Part shown: positions 9,449 through 19,307 of the stretch, in pieces
Layout: each line of letters opens with the position of its first letter
Numbering within the stretch: position 1 is the first letter of the stretch
Source: Oceanobacillus halophilus
Lineage (GTDB): Bacteria > Bacillota > Bacilli > Bacillales > Amphibacillaceae
Direction: 5' to 3'
Length of the DNA stretch: 64,000 nt
Assembly: GCF_003628505.1 (NCBI RefSeq)
Contig: NZ_RBZP01000005.1
Span: forward strand, 124,001 to 188,000
The notes under the pieces: generated by a model
Seen by the model: only the letters and a program-made list of their open reading frames with translations
What the model was told of the DNA's origin: nothing
Database searches by the model: none
Position numbers and translations under genes: made by a program

Positions 9449-10945
9449 ATGAAAAAAGTCTCTAGTGTTTTTTACATAACTGCCGCTTTAATAATTATTG
9501 CGGTTTTATTAGGATCCTTATTTCCTGTAAACGCAGAAAGAGTTACTTCTTCTCTAAATACGTTTCTCTCTAATACCTTTGGCTGGTATTACATGTGGAT
9601 TATGCTTGGGTTTATTACTATTTCCATATTCATCGCGCTTAGCCCATATGGTAAGATTCGTTTAGGAAAAGATGATGAGAAGCCAGACTTCACCACAACA
9701 TCATGGATTGCCATGCTTTTTTCTGCCGGACTAGGTATCGGTCTTGTTTTCTATGGTGCTTCTGAACCACTACTTCACTCTTTTTCAGACGCTCCTTTAT
9801 CCGAACCTGGTTCTGAACAAGCTATTAAGGAGGGTTTAGTATTCACATATTTGCACTGGGGATTTCATGGTTGGGCAATGTATGGACTTGTGGCCCTTTC
9901 ACTTGCATTCTTTCAATTTCGAAAAGGCGAACCTGGTTTAATTTCCTCTACTTTGAAGCCTCTCTTTGGAGATAGAATGAAAGGAACGTTTGGAAAAGGA
10001 ATAGACGTGCTTGCCACATTTGCAACCATATTCGGCGTTGCAACTTCACTGGGGTTAGGGGCTGCACAAATTAATGCCGGTCTTTCCCACCTATTTGGAT
10101 TACCCGAAAACTTCATTACCCAATTTATTATCATCCTTATCATTACCGTTTTATTTCTCCTATCTGCTTGGTCTGGGCTTAGTAAGGGAATCCAATATTT
10201 GTCTAACGCGAACTTGGTACTGGCAGTATTATTGTTTTTTAGTGTTTTGCTCGTTGGACCAACCCTACTGATTTTGAACATGTTCACGGAAACTTTTGGA
10301 AATTATTTGCAGAATATCATTCAAATGAGTTTCCTAACCATGCCACTTGATGGTGATAATCGCACCTGGCTAAATGGCTGGACTATTTTCTATTGGGCAT
10401 GGTGGATTGCCTGGGCACCATTTGTCGGGATGTTTATCGCTCGTGTATCACGTGGGCGGACTATTAGAGAATTCATCATTGGGGTGATGGTTGTACCAAC
10501 AGTAATATGTGGTATTTGGTTCGCTACCTTTGGGACAACAGCGGCAAGTGTACAGCAAAGTGGATTTGACCTTACTCAATTTGCGATAGAAGTATTAAAC
10601 TTTCATATGTATGATAATTTGTCATTTTCGTTTATGTTGTCTATCATCTCTATCTCACTCCTTCTAACATTTTTTATTACGTCAGCTGATTCTGCAACTT
10701 TTGTACTCGGTATGCAAACGACAAATGGTTCCCTGAATCCAGCAACAAGCGTAAAAATTGTTTGGGGATTGGCACAGTCATCCGTAGCACTTGTTTTGCT
10801 ATATGTCGGGGGATTAACAGCTCTGCAAAATACGATTATTGCAGCCGCTTTTCCATTTTCATTTGTAGTGATTTTGATGAGTATTGCCCTCTTAAAAGCT
10901 TTAAATGCAGAATTAAAGCAAATCAAAAGGAGAAAAAATATCTAA
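9449..10945 (+). CDS. BCCT-family compatible-solute transporter
   Basis: A 498-residue permease of the betaine/carnitine/choline transporter family, which imports osmoprotectants such as glycine betaine by coupling to sodium (or proton) entry. About 12 membrane helices are visible. The family signature region is at about 310-345 (WTIFYWAWWIAWAPFVGMFI then ARVSRGRTIREF), and the helix GLGIGLVFYGASEP carries the glycine-rich substrate/ion path. ATG 9449 follows AGGAGG with good spacing. The short C-terminal tail is basic (KQIKRRKN), as in osmosensing members. Monocistronic; it suggests salt stress as a normal condition for the organism. The precise substrate is not assignable. Confidence 0.93.
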   Translation: MKKVSSVFYITAALIIIAVLLGSLFPVNAERVTSSLNTFLSNTFGWYYMWIMLGFITISIFIALSPYGKIRLGKDDEKPDFTTTSWIAMLFSAGLGIGLVFYGASEPLLHSFSDAPLSEPGSEQAIKEGLVFTYLHWGFHGWAMYGLVALSLAFFQFRKGEPGLISSTLKPLFGDRMKGTFGKGIDVLATFATIFGVATSLGLGAAQINAGLSHLFGLPENFITQFIIILIITVLFLLSAWSGLSKGIQYLSNANLVLAVLLFFSVLLVGPTLLILNMFTETFGNYLQNIIQMSFLTMPLDGDNRTWLNGWTIFYWAWWIAWAPFVGMFIARVSRGRTIREFIIGVMVVPTVICGIWFATFGTTAASVQQSGFDLTQFAIEVLNFHMYDNLSFSFMLSIISISLLLTFFITSADSATFVLGMQTTNGSLNPATSVKIVWGLAQSSVALVLLYVGGLTALQNTIIAAAFPFSFVVILMSIALLKALNAELKQIKRRKNI

Positions 10946-10951
10946 GTTATC

Positions 10952-10999
10952 AAAAGTAGGTAGTAGCTTCTTAGTCAAGCTACTACTTACTTTTGTTTT
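10952..10999. terminator. bidirectional terminator between convergent genes
   Basis: AAAAGTAGGTAGTAGCTT (10952-10969) pairs with AAGCTACTACTTACTTTT (10977-10994) with one G-U pair, flanked by T-rich sequence. It serves the BCCT gene on the plus strand and probably the small minus-strand gene ending at 11005. Confidence 0.85.
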
Positions 11000-11004
11000 A
11001 CTTC

Positions 11005-11358
11005 TTACAAGATACAACTTAACTCCATCTCTTTACGCAACGCATATTCTTTTAAAAATTTCTTTCTGAATTCCTGATAACCCTCTTCACCTAAAATATG
11101 AGTGAAGTACTTTTTAGTCGTATTGTTTTTACCTACTATTTTTCCTTCCACCTCATAATTTTTAATTGGGTAGTGATGGATGGTTCCATCTTCCTTTAAC
11201 ACGATATCTTTTTGGTAGGTTGCGATGGTATCTGTTGCATAGTGTTTCATTGTAACGTCAATAGCTACACTACTCTCATCTACTTTTTTAAATAGAATGG
11301 TTGCTTCTGCAGTATCGTTTTGAAATGTAGATTTCTTCCCATTAAATGTGTAATTCAT
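11005..11358 (-). CDS. hypothetical protein, 117 aa
   Basis: Not recognised. It is 117 residues, hydrophilic, without signal peptide or membrane helix, with an alternating strand pattern in the first 80 residues (AIDVTMKHYATDTIATYQ, IKNYEVEGKIVG) and a helical C-terminus ending in MELSCIL. ATG 11358 follows AGGGGGG. It is convergent with the BCCT gene and shares its terminator. Confidence 0.7.
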   Translation of the reverse strand: MNYTFNGKKSTFQNDTAEATILFKKVDESSVAIDVTMKHYATDTIATYQKDIVLKEDGTIHHYPIKNYEVEGKIVGKNNTTKKYFTHILGEEGYQEFRKKFLKEYALRKEMELSCIL

Positions 11359-11542
11359 AAGTAACCCCCCTAGTATTCGACTATGTATACCTATAAAATC
11401 ATATCATACATTCAGAGGTGTATCAGATTAGAGTACATGAGATAGAAAGTAGTACTAAACTTTCTTGTCTGGCTTAATTTCTTTCATTTATCATTTGATT
11501 CCTCTATACTTTATAGTGTTATGTGATAGAGGAGGGAAAACA

Positions 11543-12001
11543 ATGTCAGCATTAAAACAATTTAACCTTGCAAGAACTTCTTTGCTTTCATTTATTCAAG
11601 ATTTAGATAAAGAAACGTTAGATTACCAATCCAACTATTTCGATAATACGATTCGCTGGCACATTGGAAATACATTATTTATAGATGAGAAATTATTATT
11701 TGTAAACCAAAATAAGTCTCAAAAAATACCTAAGGAATATGCTGAACTATTTAGTTCCGATATAAAAGTTACAGACTGGTCAATCACCCCACCATCGCTT
11801 GAACAGTTACAGGAACATTTAATAACTCAGCAAGAAAGAATTAACAGTTATGATGAACTGTTCTGGAAATCAAATGTTAAATTTAAAGTTCCATATGGTC
11901 ATATTGAAACACATGAAGACTTGTTGATTATGCTTGCCTATCGAGAAGCGGAACAAATAGGTAAAATAAAAATGATGAAACAAGTAATTGATGCCAAGTA
12001 A
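11543..12001 (+). CDS. DinB-like four-helix protein
   Basis: 152 residues with the layout of the DinB/YfiT-like fold: a helix with a metal-position histidine in DNTIRWHIGNTLFID, and a C-terminal pattern PYGHIETHEDLLIMLAYREA followed by EQIGKIKMMKQ. In B. subtilis relatives such proteins bind a divalent metal through three histidines and may act as thiol-dependent transferases; the exact function here is unknown. Start: ATG 11543 is 6 nt past GAGGAGGG; an in-frame upstream start has no site. Convergent with gdhA, with a shared terminator between them. Confidence 0.8.
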   Translation: MSALKQFNLARTSLLSFIQDLDKETLDYQSNYFDNTIRWHIGNTLFIDEKLLFVNQNKSQKIPKEYAELFSSDIKVTDWSITPPSLEQLQEHLITQQERINSYDELFWKSNVKFKVPYGHIETHEDLLIMLAYREAEQIGKIKMMKQVIDAK

Positions 12002-12026
12002 TTTGATATAAAGAAATAAAACATCA

Positions 12027-12078
12027 AAAATGCGTAGCAGGGAGACTGATTTAGTCCGACTACTACGCATTTTTTTTG
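12027..12078. terminator. bidirectional terminator, DinB-like gene and gdhA
   Basis: AAAATGCGTAG (about 12027-12037) pairs with CTACGCATTTT (about 12063-12073), followed on the plus strand by a run of T. A runs on the left side provide a T tract for the minus strand as well. Confidence 0.85.
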
Positions 12079-12118
12079 TATAATTCTCCATCATTAGATA
12101 GGAACGGTAATCCAGCAT

Positions 12119-13537
<1,419 letters not shown>

Positions 13538-13641
13538 CTACAATTTTTGTCATGTTTTTATTTTATAATTATATCCATGATAGTTACAATATGAATATAC
13601 GATGAAACCGATGCGTTAAATGCATGAATGGAGGAAAAGTC

Positions 13642-14550
13642 ATGGAAATAAGACAAATTACATATTTTATGGAAGTAGCAGAAAGAGAACATGTTACAGA
13701 GGCTGCAGATGCTCTCCATGTTGCCCAGTCTTCGGTCAGCAGGCAAATTTTTAATCTTGAGGATGAATTAGGGGTAGAACTTTTTATTAGAGAAGGGCGT
13801 AATGTTAAGTTAACTCCAATAGGAAAAATTTTTTATGAACGAATGAAGCAGGCTATGAACTTGATTGAAGAGGCAAAAAGGGAAGTAAAAGAATATCTGG
13901 ATCCAGAAAAAGGAACCGTTCGTATTGCGTTCCCTATTAGTATGGCAGCTCATATACTTCCTTCCACCATCTATGCATTTCGCACAAAGTACCCAGATGC
14001 AAAATTCGAGATGAGTAATGCATTATACCATGATTTAATTAAAGGTGTGGTGAATGGAGATTATAATTTGGCTATGATTGCACCAATGCCTAATAAAGAA
14101 AAAGTGAAAAAGATTAAAGGAACAACGCTATTTACAGAAGATATCGTAGCCCTTCTTCCTGTTAATCATCCATTAGCAGATAAATCATCCATCATGTTAC
14201 AAGAACTGAAAGACGACCCATTTGTGGTATTGCCGGAAGGGCATGTCTTTCGGAATCAGGTGGTTAAAGCGTGTAACAATGCAGGCTTTACTCCAAACAT
14301 TGCTTTTAAAGGCGAGAATATGGATGCATTAAAGGGATTGGTTTCCGCTGGTCTAGGTGTTGCTCTGATGCCTGAAATGACATTGGTTGATAACACCCCA
14401 AGGTCAACAACTATCGTACCTTTAGAAGATCCTAATCTGACAAGAACGGTTGGTATCATATACCCAACACAACGAAAACTGTTGCCAACAGAAAAGTTAT
14501 TCTTTGAGTTTTTAGTGGAAACTTATGATAGGTTAAACAAATTTATGTAA
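13642..14550 (+). CDS. LysR-type regulator resembling GltC
   Basis: A 302-residue LysR-family transcription factor. The N-terminal winged helix (EIRQITYFMEVAEREHVTEA, then ALHVAQSSVSRQIFNLEDEL) and the following EGRNVKLTPIGK closely follow B. subtilis GltC, the activator of glutamate synthase. The effector domain covers about 90-300, with DALKGLVSAGLGVALMPE. The true start is ATG 13642, after GGAGG; the longer frame from 13624 begins within that site. In B. subtilis GltC sits beside gltAB, but here it is divergent from gdhA across about 140 bp, so gdhA is the likely target (inference). Confidence 0.88.
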   Translation: MEIRQITYFMEVAEREHVTEAADALHVAQSSVSRQIFNLEDELGVELFIREGRNVKLTPIGKIFYERMKQAMNLIEEAKREVKEYLDPEKGTVRIAFPISMAAHILPSTIYAFRTKYPDAKFEMSNALYHDLIKGVVNGDYNLAMIAPMPNKEKVKKIKGTTLFTEDIVALLPVNHPLADKSSIMLQELKDDPFVVLPEGHVFRNQVVKACNNAGFTPNIAFKGENMDALKGLVSAGLGVALMPEMTLVDNTPRSTTIVPLEDPNLTRTVGIIYPTQRKLLPTEKLFFEFLVETYDRLNKFM

Positions 14551-14555
14551 TGGTT

Positions 14556-14660
14556 GGTGTGGGATGACATAAATTGTGAAGTTAGTCAGTACGTATATTA
14601 CCGCTTCGGAAATATGTTTCGGTTTCCGTAGCGGTAGATATGACACAAACTAGTGTACTT
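14556..14660. repeat. degenerate intergenic repeat
   Basis: Contains GTGGGATGACATAAATTGT, similar to the GGGACATAA left ends at 19110 and 37318. It continues with ACCGCTTCGGAAATATGTTTC and TTTCCGTAGCGGTA, an imperfect palindrome shared with other intergenic copies. Confidence 0.55.
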
Positions 14661-14705
14661 AGAGTTATTCAGTGACAGAAAATCGCCCTCTCCCCCACTG
14701 CCTCT

Positions 14706-14948
14706 TTAGTCCTTCATTGCTTTTGTTTCTTCGTGATGACAAGTATAACAATAAAAGTAATGCAAGCATTCATGATTTTCCAGTGAATTCGCATCTCCAT
14801 CATACATTTTCATCATATCTATATCCATATAAGCACTATAATCATCAAAAAAATCAGTAACTTTCCCCTGATCCTCCATGGCTGTTTGGCAATTGGGACA
14901 TTCAACTATCAGCGTTTCCACACCGTTACACAAAGGACAAAATTCCAT
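14706..14948 (-). CDS. small zinc-ribbon protein
   Basis: 80 residues with two CxxC pairs near the N-terminus (CPLC at 4-7, CPNC at 18-21) and a third near the C-terminus (CYTCHHEE), spaced like paired zinc ribbons. The acidic middle (DFFDDYSAYMDIDMMKMYDG) resembles a small Bacillus zinc-finger family of unknown role. ATG 14948 follows AAAGGAG. It lies between two intergenic-repeat remnants and has no operon partner. Confidence 0.75.
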   Translation of the reverse strand: MEFCPLCNGVETLIVECPNCQTAMEDQGKVTDFFDDYSAYMDIDMMKMYDGDANSLENHECLHYFYCYTCHHEETKAMKD

Positions 14949-15021
14949 CGTTTCAACTCCTTTATACTTCCTACATACTTCTAGAATTCCTCAGGATAAG
15001 TGAATTATGTAACTAAAAAAG

Positions 15022-15155
15022 TAGGCTCTTTTCGTAAGTTATTGCTTTTTATTGTTACAGTTGATAGAAACTGTTGATGATCTGAATTCATAGGAATGTG
15101 CTTAACCCACTGCGGAAATACACTGCGCTTTCCGTGGGCTGCTGGTTTAAGAAAA
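15022..15155. repeat. half copy of the AGGCTCTTTTC element
   Basis: Starts AGGCTCTTTTCGTAAGTTATT and keeps GTTGATAGAAACTG, AATGTGCTTAAC, GGAAATACACTGCGCTTTCC and GCTGG in the same order. These match the reverse complement of the right half of the element at 35063-35466. The other half is missing or too diverged to see. Confidence 0.7.
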
Positions 15156-15251
15156 TAGCCAAAAAGAAAAACCGTTCACCATCATTAGTCTAATAAAGCC
15201 ATGATTTTTCTCTCTGATTGTAAATTCTATTCGATTCTTTTTCCCCATCTA

Positions 15252-15281
15252 TTGAAATACGGAAATCATAAATTGTATAAT
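15252..15281 (+). promoter_or_regulatory. candidate promoter of the flotillin gene
   Basis: TTGAAA (15252-15257) and TATAAT (15276-15281) are separated by 18 nt. The same stretch contains TGAAAT followed after 16 nt by a GTATAA-like box, roughly resembling a SigW promoter. SigW drives floT in B. subtilis, but the -10 here lacks the CGTA core. Confidence 0.45.
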
Positions 15282-15369
15282 AAATAATGTACATATAGAA
15301 AAGAATAAATATTTTGCTTATTTTATTTATGGGAAATAAAGTAAGACTATTTAATGAGAGGAGCACAAC

Positions 15370-16899
15370 ATGGAATTCGCAATTGTATTATCCATTATTT
15401 TAGCAGTTGTCGTACTAGCAGTTATTGGAGGTATTGTTTGGTTTGTTTATATGAAGCTAAAATATAAAACAGTCCCTTCCAACACCGCTTTAATCATAAC
15501 CGGTCCAAAATTAGGAGATCCTGAAAAGGAAACCAATATTTTCCAGGATGATCAAGGGAGATATATGAAGGTAATACGTGGTGGTGGACATCGCTTAAGA
15601 ATGTTCCAAACACATACCCCTGTTTCCTTAACAGCTTTTCAATTAAAAATATCTACTCCTACCGTATACACGCTACAAGGAGTTCCTATCGTTGGAGAAG
15701 CCGTTGCGATGATTAAAGTGGCAGATTCTCTTGACGGAATTGCTAAATACGCAGAACAGTTCTTAGGAAGAGACCAAGATGAAATAGAAGCAGATATTTC
15801 TGAAGTACTTGGTTCCAATTTACGTGCCATTCTTTCAAAAATGACAGTTGAACAAATTAACAATGATCGGGAAAGCTTTAATGAGCAGGTACGGGATATT
15901 GCACAGAAACAACTAGATGACATGGGATTCAAAATAACCAGTCTAGGCCTTACCGACTTAAAAGACGTGGAGGGCAGTGATTACTTAACCAACCTTGGAC
16001 GTCCTCGTACTGCAGAAGTTCAAAAAGCTGCCGAAATTGCAGAAGCAACGAACCGAAGAGAAACAAAAGTTCACGTTGCCCAAATGAATGAAGATGTAAA
16101 ACGAGAAGAATACGAAAGAGAAATTGCCATTGCAGAATCAAGAAAACAAAAGGAAATTCAAGAAGCACAAAATAAAGCAGAAACGGAAAGAGAGAAAGCG
16201 AAAACGGAAGCTGCTTATGCTTTAGAAAAAGCCGAGAGAGAAATTGAAGTAGAAAAAGAACGACTCAAGATCGTTAGTCAGGAGAAAGAAGAACAGTTAC
16301 GATTACAATTACTGGAACGTGAAAGACAAGTAAAATTAGAAGAAGAAGAAGTGAAAGTGAAAAAAGCAAAAGCAGAAGCTGATTATTACGAAAGAATTAA
16401 AGCAGCTCAAGCGGAAGCAGAGGCACAAGAAAAAGCTGGTCGAGCGGAAGCAGAAGTTATTCGTATCAAGAGCTTAGCAGAAATTGAAGCGATAGAAAAA
16501 CGTGCGGAAGCATTAAATCGAAACAAAGATGTCATGATGACAGAAATGCTCATCAAGATGCTTCCAGAGTTTGCCAAAGCTGTATCTGAACCACTTAGCA
16601 ACGTTGATTCTATTCGAATTCTTGATGGTGGAAACGGAAATGGTGTCAATAACATACCTAATAGTGTCACAGGCATGATGGCCAATCTTCAGGAAAGTTT
16701 ATCACAAATGACCGGAATTGACTTAAATGAAATTATTGAGAACATTTCTGGAAAAGGTAATCTTAAGACAGAATTAGGCCAAATTGCAAGCTCTCTTGAA
16801 GAGCAAAAAACCACTCCAAAGGAAGAGACAGAAAATGCTGTTTCTAATGAAAATGAGAAAGAAATAGTTAGTGAAGATATAAATACGGAAGAATCGTAA
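15370..16899 (+). CDS. floT: flotillin-like protein FloT (YuaG)
   Basis: 509 residues. An N-terminal membrane hairpin (about residues 4-27) is followed by the SPFH/band 7 domain (about 30-210; DLKDVEGSDYLTNLGRP marks its end). Then comes a long charged coiled coil of the flotillin type (about 215-385), rich in EAE and KAE repeats, and a glutamate-rich tail. Flotillins organise ordered membrane domains and affect protein secretion, fluidity and kinase function. ATG 15370 follows GAGAGGAG. In B. subtilis floT lies behind the NfeD-type gene yuaF; no such gene is adjacent here. A strong terminator follows. Confidence 0.93.
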   Translation: MEFAIVLSIILAVVVLAVIGGIVWFVYMKLKYKTVPSNTALIITGPKLGDPEKETNIFQDDQGRYMKVIRGGGHRLRMFQTHTPVSLTAFQLKISTPTVYTLQGVPIVGEAVAMIKVADSLDGIAKYAEQFLGRDQDEIEADISEVLGSNLRAILSKMTVEQINNDRESFNEQVRDIAQKQLDDMGFKITSLGLTDLKDVEGSDYLTNLGRPRTAEVQKAAEIAEATNRRETKVHVAQMNEDVKREEYEREIAIAESRKQKEIQEAQNKAETEREKAKTEAAYALEKAEREIEVEKERLKIVSQEKEEQLRLQLLERERQVKLEEEEVKVKKAKAEADYYERIKAAQAEAEAQEKAGRAEAEVIRIKSLAEIEAIEKRAEALNRNKDVMMTEMLIKMLPEFAKAVSEPLSNVDSIRILDGGNGNGVNNIPNSVTGMMANLQESLSQMTGIDLNEIIENISGKGNLKTELGQIASSLEEQKTTPKEETENAVSNENEKEIVSEDINTEES

Positions 16900-16958
16900 T
16901 AAAATATATAAACGCTCATAGTTCAGTTTTCGTAGAGTTAATAAAAAATGGCAGTATA

Positions 16959-17000
16959 AATGTAGTGCTCAATCACACAGGGGTTAGCACTACATTTTTT
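16959..17000 (+). terminator. terminator of floT
   Basis: AATGTAGTGCT (16959-16969) pairs perfectly with AGCACTACATT (16986-16996), followed by T residues. Confidence 0.85.
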
Positions 17001-17126
17001 GTTATTAAATTACCAGTTGTATGGATTATTAGCGGCAATTAACATAGTATCCATAACTGTTAAAATAAGTGCTGGATAGCATACACTATTGTCAGTTCTT
17101 CTTTTTTTTGCTCCATAAAGAGAAAG

Positions 17127-17597
17127 TTAACGAAATGAGTTAACGAATGAGTTAGATTTTTCGATAAGATAATGATATCCATAAACAGTGATCGAAATTA
17201 AATAGTAAAATACAAAAAGATGGATTCGTTTAAAATTGACTAATTTATAGACGTTATGTTTTTCAAAAAAGGCAGTCAATGGATATGAGAACATAAAATT
17301 CGCGAAAAGATTGATAAGTAAGTAGCGTTTAAAATTATGGGGCGATGCACGAAATGCCCACATGGTACCGACAAAAAAAGGACCCAGAATGAAACTTAAA
17401 TCCATGAAAGTTAGTTCTGCAATTCCACCTCGTACTTTCCACCATTTATATTTATGGGATATGAAACAAAAGCATATAACGAGTAAGGAACTGAAAATCG
17501 ATAACGGTAAATATTTTCTAAACGTTTGCTTAGATAAAAAGATAGCAGTAAGCCACGAAATGACTATTAATCCAATTCGGATAATATGAGGGTTCAT
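17127..17597 (-). CDS. CBO0543-type membrane protein, copy 1
   Basis: A 156-residue protein with about four or five membrane helices, resembling the CBO0543 family of uncharacterised Firmicutes membrane proteins. Recognisable points are YKWWKVRGGI after the second helix, SFILGPFFVGTMWAFR and NFKRYLLINLFANFMFSYPL. A second gene of identical length, on the same strand at 31242-31712, is clearly related (YKRRWWKFF, SIGPYMPLTMWLL, NFKKFWLLNAIADGLFAF). Function is unknown. ATG 17597 follows AGGAGGA. Confidence 0.75.
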   Translation of the reverse strand: MNPHIIRIGLIVISWLTAIFLSKQTFRKYLPLSIFSSLLVICFCFISHKYKWWKVRGGIAELTFMDLSFILGPFFVGTMWAFRASPHNFKRYLLINLFANFMFSYPLTAFFEKHNVYKLVNFKRIHLFVFYYLISITVYGYHYLIEKSNSFVNSFR

Positions 17598-17723
17598 TTT
17601 ATTCCTCCTCCTTTAAAGGTTAATCTTTTCCATTAAGCTAAAATTATTCCTTATGAATGTTATATTCCCAACAGATTAAAGAAAATACTATTGGGTAATT
17701 TATTAGTTAAGGAGGGGTCGTTT

Positions 17724-17879
17724 ATGGTTAACCAAGACTTTAACAAGTTTATTAAGTATCAGCAAAAAGAAAAAACGAACTATCCTGGGCATGGTGAGCG
17801 TGCCAAGAATAGAGATCCAAAAACAAATAATACGAAGACATCAAATAAACACCCTGGGGCAGCAGGAAGAGATATTTAA
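17724..17879 (+). CDS. small hydrophilic protein, 51 aa
   Basis: A 51-residue basic, asparagine- and lysine-rich peptide (starts MVNQDFNKFIKYQQKEK, ends HPGAAGRDI). The strong AAGGAGGGG site is 7 nt before ATG 17724, and a terminator follows closely, so it is probably expressed. No signal peptide or membrane helix. Function unknown; the disordered composition is like many small sporulation-related or stress proteins, which is only an analogy. Confidence 0.7.
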   Translation: MVNQDFNKFIKYQQKEKTNYPGHGERAKNRDPKTNNTKTSNKHPGAAGRDI

Positions 17880-17884
17880 GTAAG

Positions 17885-17924
17885 AAAAGTCGAGTGTGTT
17901 AGAGAAAGCACTCGACTTTTCATT
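17885..17924 (+). terminator. terminator of the 51-aa gene
   Basis: AAAAGTCGAGTG (17885-17896) pairs perfectly with CACTCGACTTTT (17909-17920), the stem itself ending in T residues. Confidence 0.85.
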
Positions 17925-18139
17925 TGTCATTTAATTACTAAATTTTTGTCTAAGTTCGAGTATTTCCTTCCCATAAAACTCCCCTGTCATTTTGCTGCTC
18001 CACGCCAATTGTTACAAAAAATCGAAAACTAAATATAACTCCCTTTTTTACTATTCAAATAATATTGACCAATCCTTGTAGTTTGTACTATGTTTGAATT
18101 AGAAGGGTTTTCATAAAACAAAAGGAAGAGGGATGCAAA

Positions 18140-19090
18140 ATGAAAGGTTGGGAATTTACTACTACAAACGTGCCATTAAAGATTGTAGAGAAGCCAGATC
18201 CCGTTGCAACCGAAGGAAGAGTTGTCATTGATGTCAAGGCTGCAGGTCTTTGCCATTCAGACGTTGGGGCATTAAGAGATGAAAAATGGTTAGATATTAT
18301 TGAATATACACCAATTATAATGGGGCATGAAGTAGCTGGTGTTATCTCTGAAGTTGGTGAAGGTGTTACAGATTATCAAGTTGGTGACCGAGTAGGTGTA
18401 TGTCCAGTAAGTAAGGTAGGTATGGGTCCAGGTTACGGGTATGATGGAGGTTACGCAGATAAGGTATCTGCTCCTGCAGTAGATTTAGTCCCTATTCCAG
18501 ATAACGTGAGCTTTGCACAAGCCGCCGCTGGTACCGATGCAGGAATGACTTCCTATCATGCCATGTTCAGACGAGGAGAAGCAAAGCCTGGTATGAAAGT
18601 AGGCATTATCGGTATCGGTGGTTTAGGTCAAATAGCTGCTCGTGCCGCTGTCGTGAAAGGAATGGACGTGTATGCGGTCGATTTAAGCCCGAAAGCTCGT
18701 GAACTAGCAAGAGAAATCGGAGTAAAAGAAGTCTATGAAAATGTTACGGATTTAGCTGAGGTTGCTCCAGAACTAATAGTTGACTATGCTGGGTTCGGAA
18801 CAACAACTGCTGATGCATTGGATGTTGTAGCCCAAGGTGGTAAGGTCGTCCTTGTCGGTATGGGTAAACTAGAATCAACTATAAATACAGATAGTTTAAT
18901 CCTTAAACGTGCGGATCTGCTTGGTAGTGTTGGTGGAGATGGAGACGATATTGCTGAAGTATACAAACTTTTCGCATCCGGTGATATTGATCCAGTTCTT
19001 ACTAAAATTACTTTTGATGAAATAGGAGAAGGACTGGGACGCCTCGAACGCCATGAAATTTCTGGTAGGTTGGTAGCGATAATGGATTAA
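18140..19090 (+). CDS. zinc-type alcohol dehydrogenase (MDR family), short form
   Basis: 316 residues of the medium-chain dehydrogenase/reductase family. Catalytic-zinc ligands are visible as GLCHSDV (Cys near 38) and GHEVAG (His-Glu near 61-62). The cofactor-binding Rossmann motif GIGGLGQIAARAA lies at about 157-170. The usual structural-zinc lobe with four cysteines, expected after the DRVGV motif near residue 87, is replaced by a short CPVSKVGMGPGYGY segment. That explains the length below the usual 340-350. An oxidoreductase on an alcohol or aldehyde is likely; the substrate is unknown. ATG 18140 has GGAAGAGGG upstream. Monocistronic. Confidence 0.85.
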   Translation: MKGWEFTTTNVPLKIVEKPDPVATEGRVVIDVKAAGLCHSDVGALRDEKWLDIIEYTPIIMGHEVAGVISEVGEGVTDYQVGDRVGVCPVSKVGMGPGYGYDGGYADKVSAPAVDLVPIPDNVSFAQAAAGTDAGMTSYHAMFRRGEAKPGMKVGIIGIGGLGQIAARAAVVKGMDVYAVDLSPKARELAREIGVKEVYENVTDLAEVAPELIVDYAGFGTTTADALDVVAQGGKVVLVGMGKLESTINTDSLILKRADLLGSVGGDGDDIAEVYKLFASGDIDPVLTKITFDEIGEGLGRLERHEISGRLVAIMD

Positions 19091-19104
19091 CTGGAATACG
19101 AAAG

Positions 19105-19262
19105 GGAGACCGGGACATAAGTAAAGTCTTTTGCCAAAAGACGAACAAAGCAGAAGTCGAGCGTAGGTGAGTCTACGTATGGTGGCAGAACATAGTAGAC
19201 TCACTAGCTCACCATCATCGAAAGCCAAGTATATATCTGAATTTCTTTGTCCCCCCTCTTTT
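19105..19262. repeat. intergenic repeat bounded by GGGAC and GTCCC
   Basis: Runs from GACCGGGACATAAGTAAAG to CTTTGTCCCCCC. The left end matches the copy at 37318 (GGGACATAACTAAAGTGTTTT). An inner imperfect palindrome is built on GGTGAGTCTAC and GTAGACTCAC. It directly follows the dehydrogenase stop. Confidence 0.6.
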
Positions 19263-19307
19263 TATGTAAATATGTAAATTTAAAGGAAGTAAAATTTAGA
19301 CGATACA

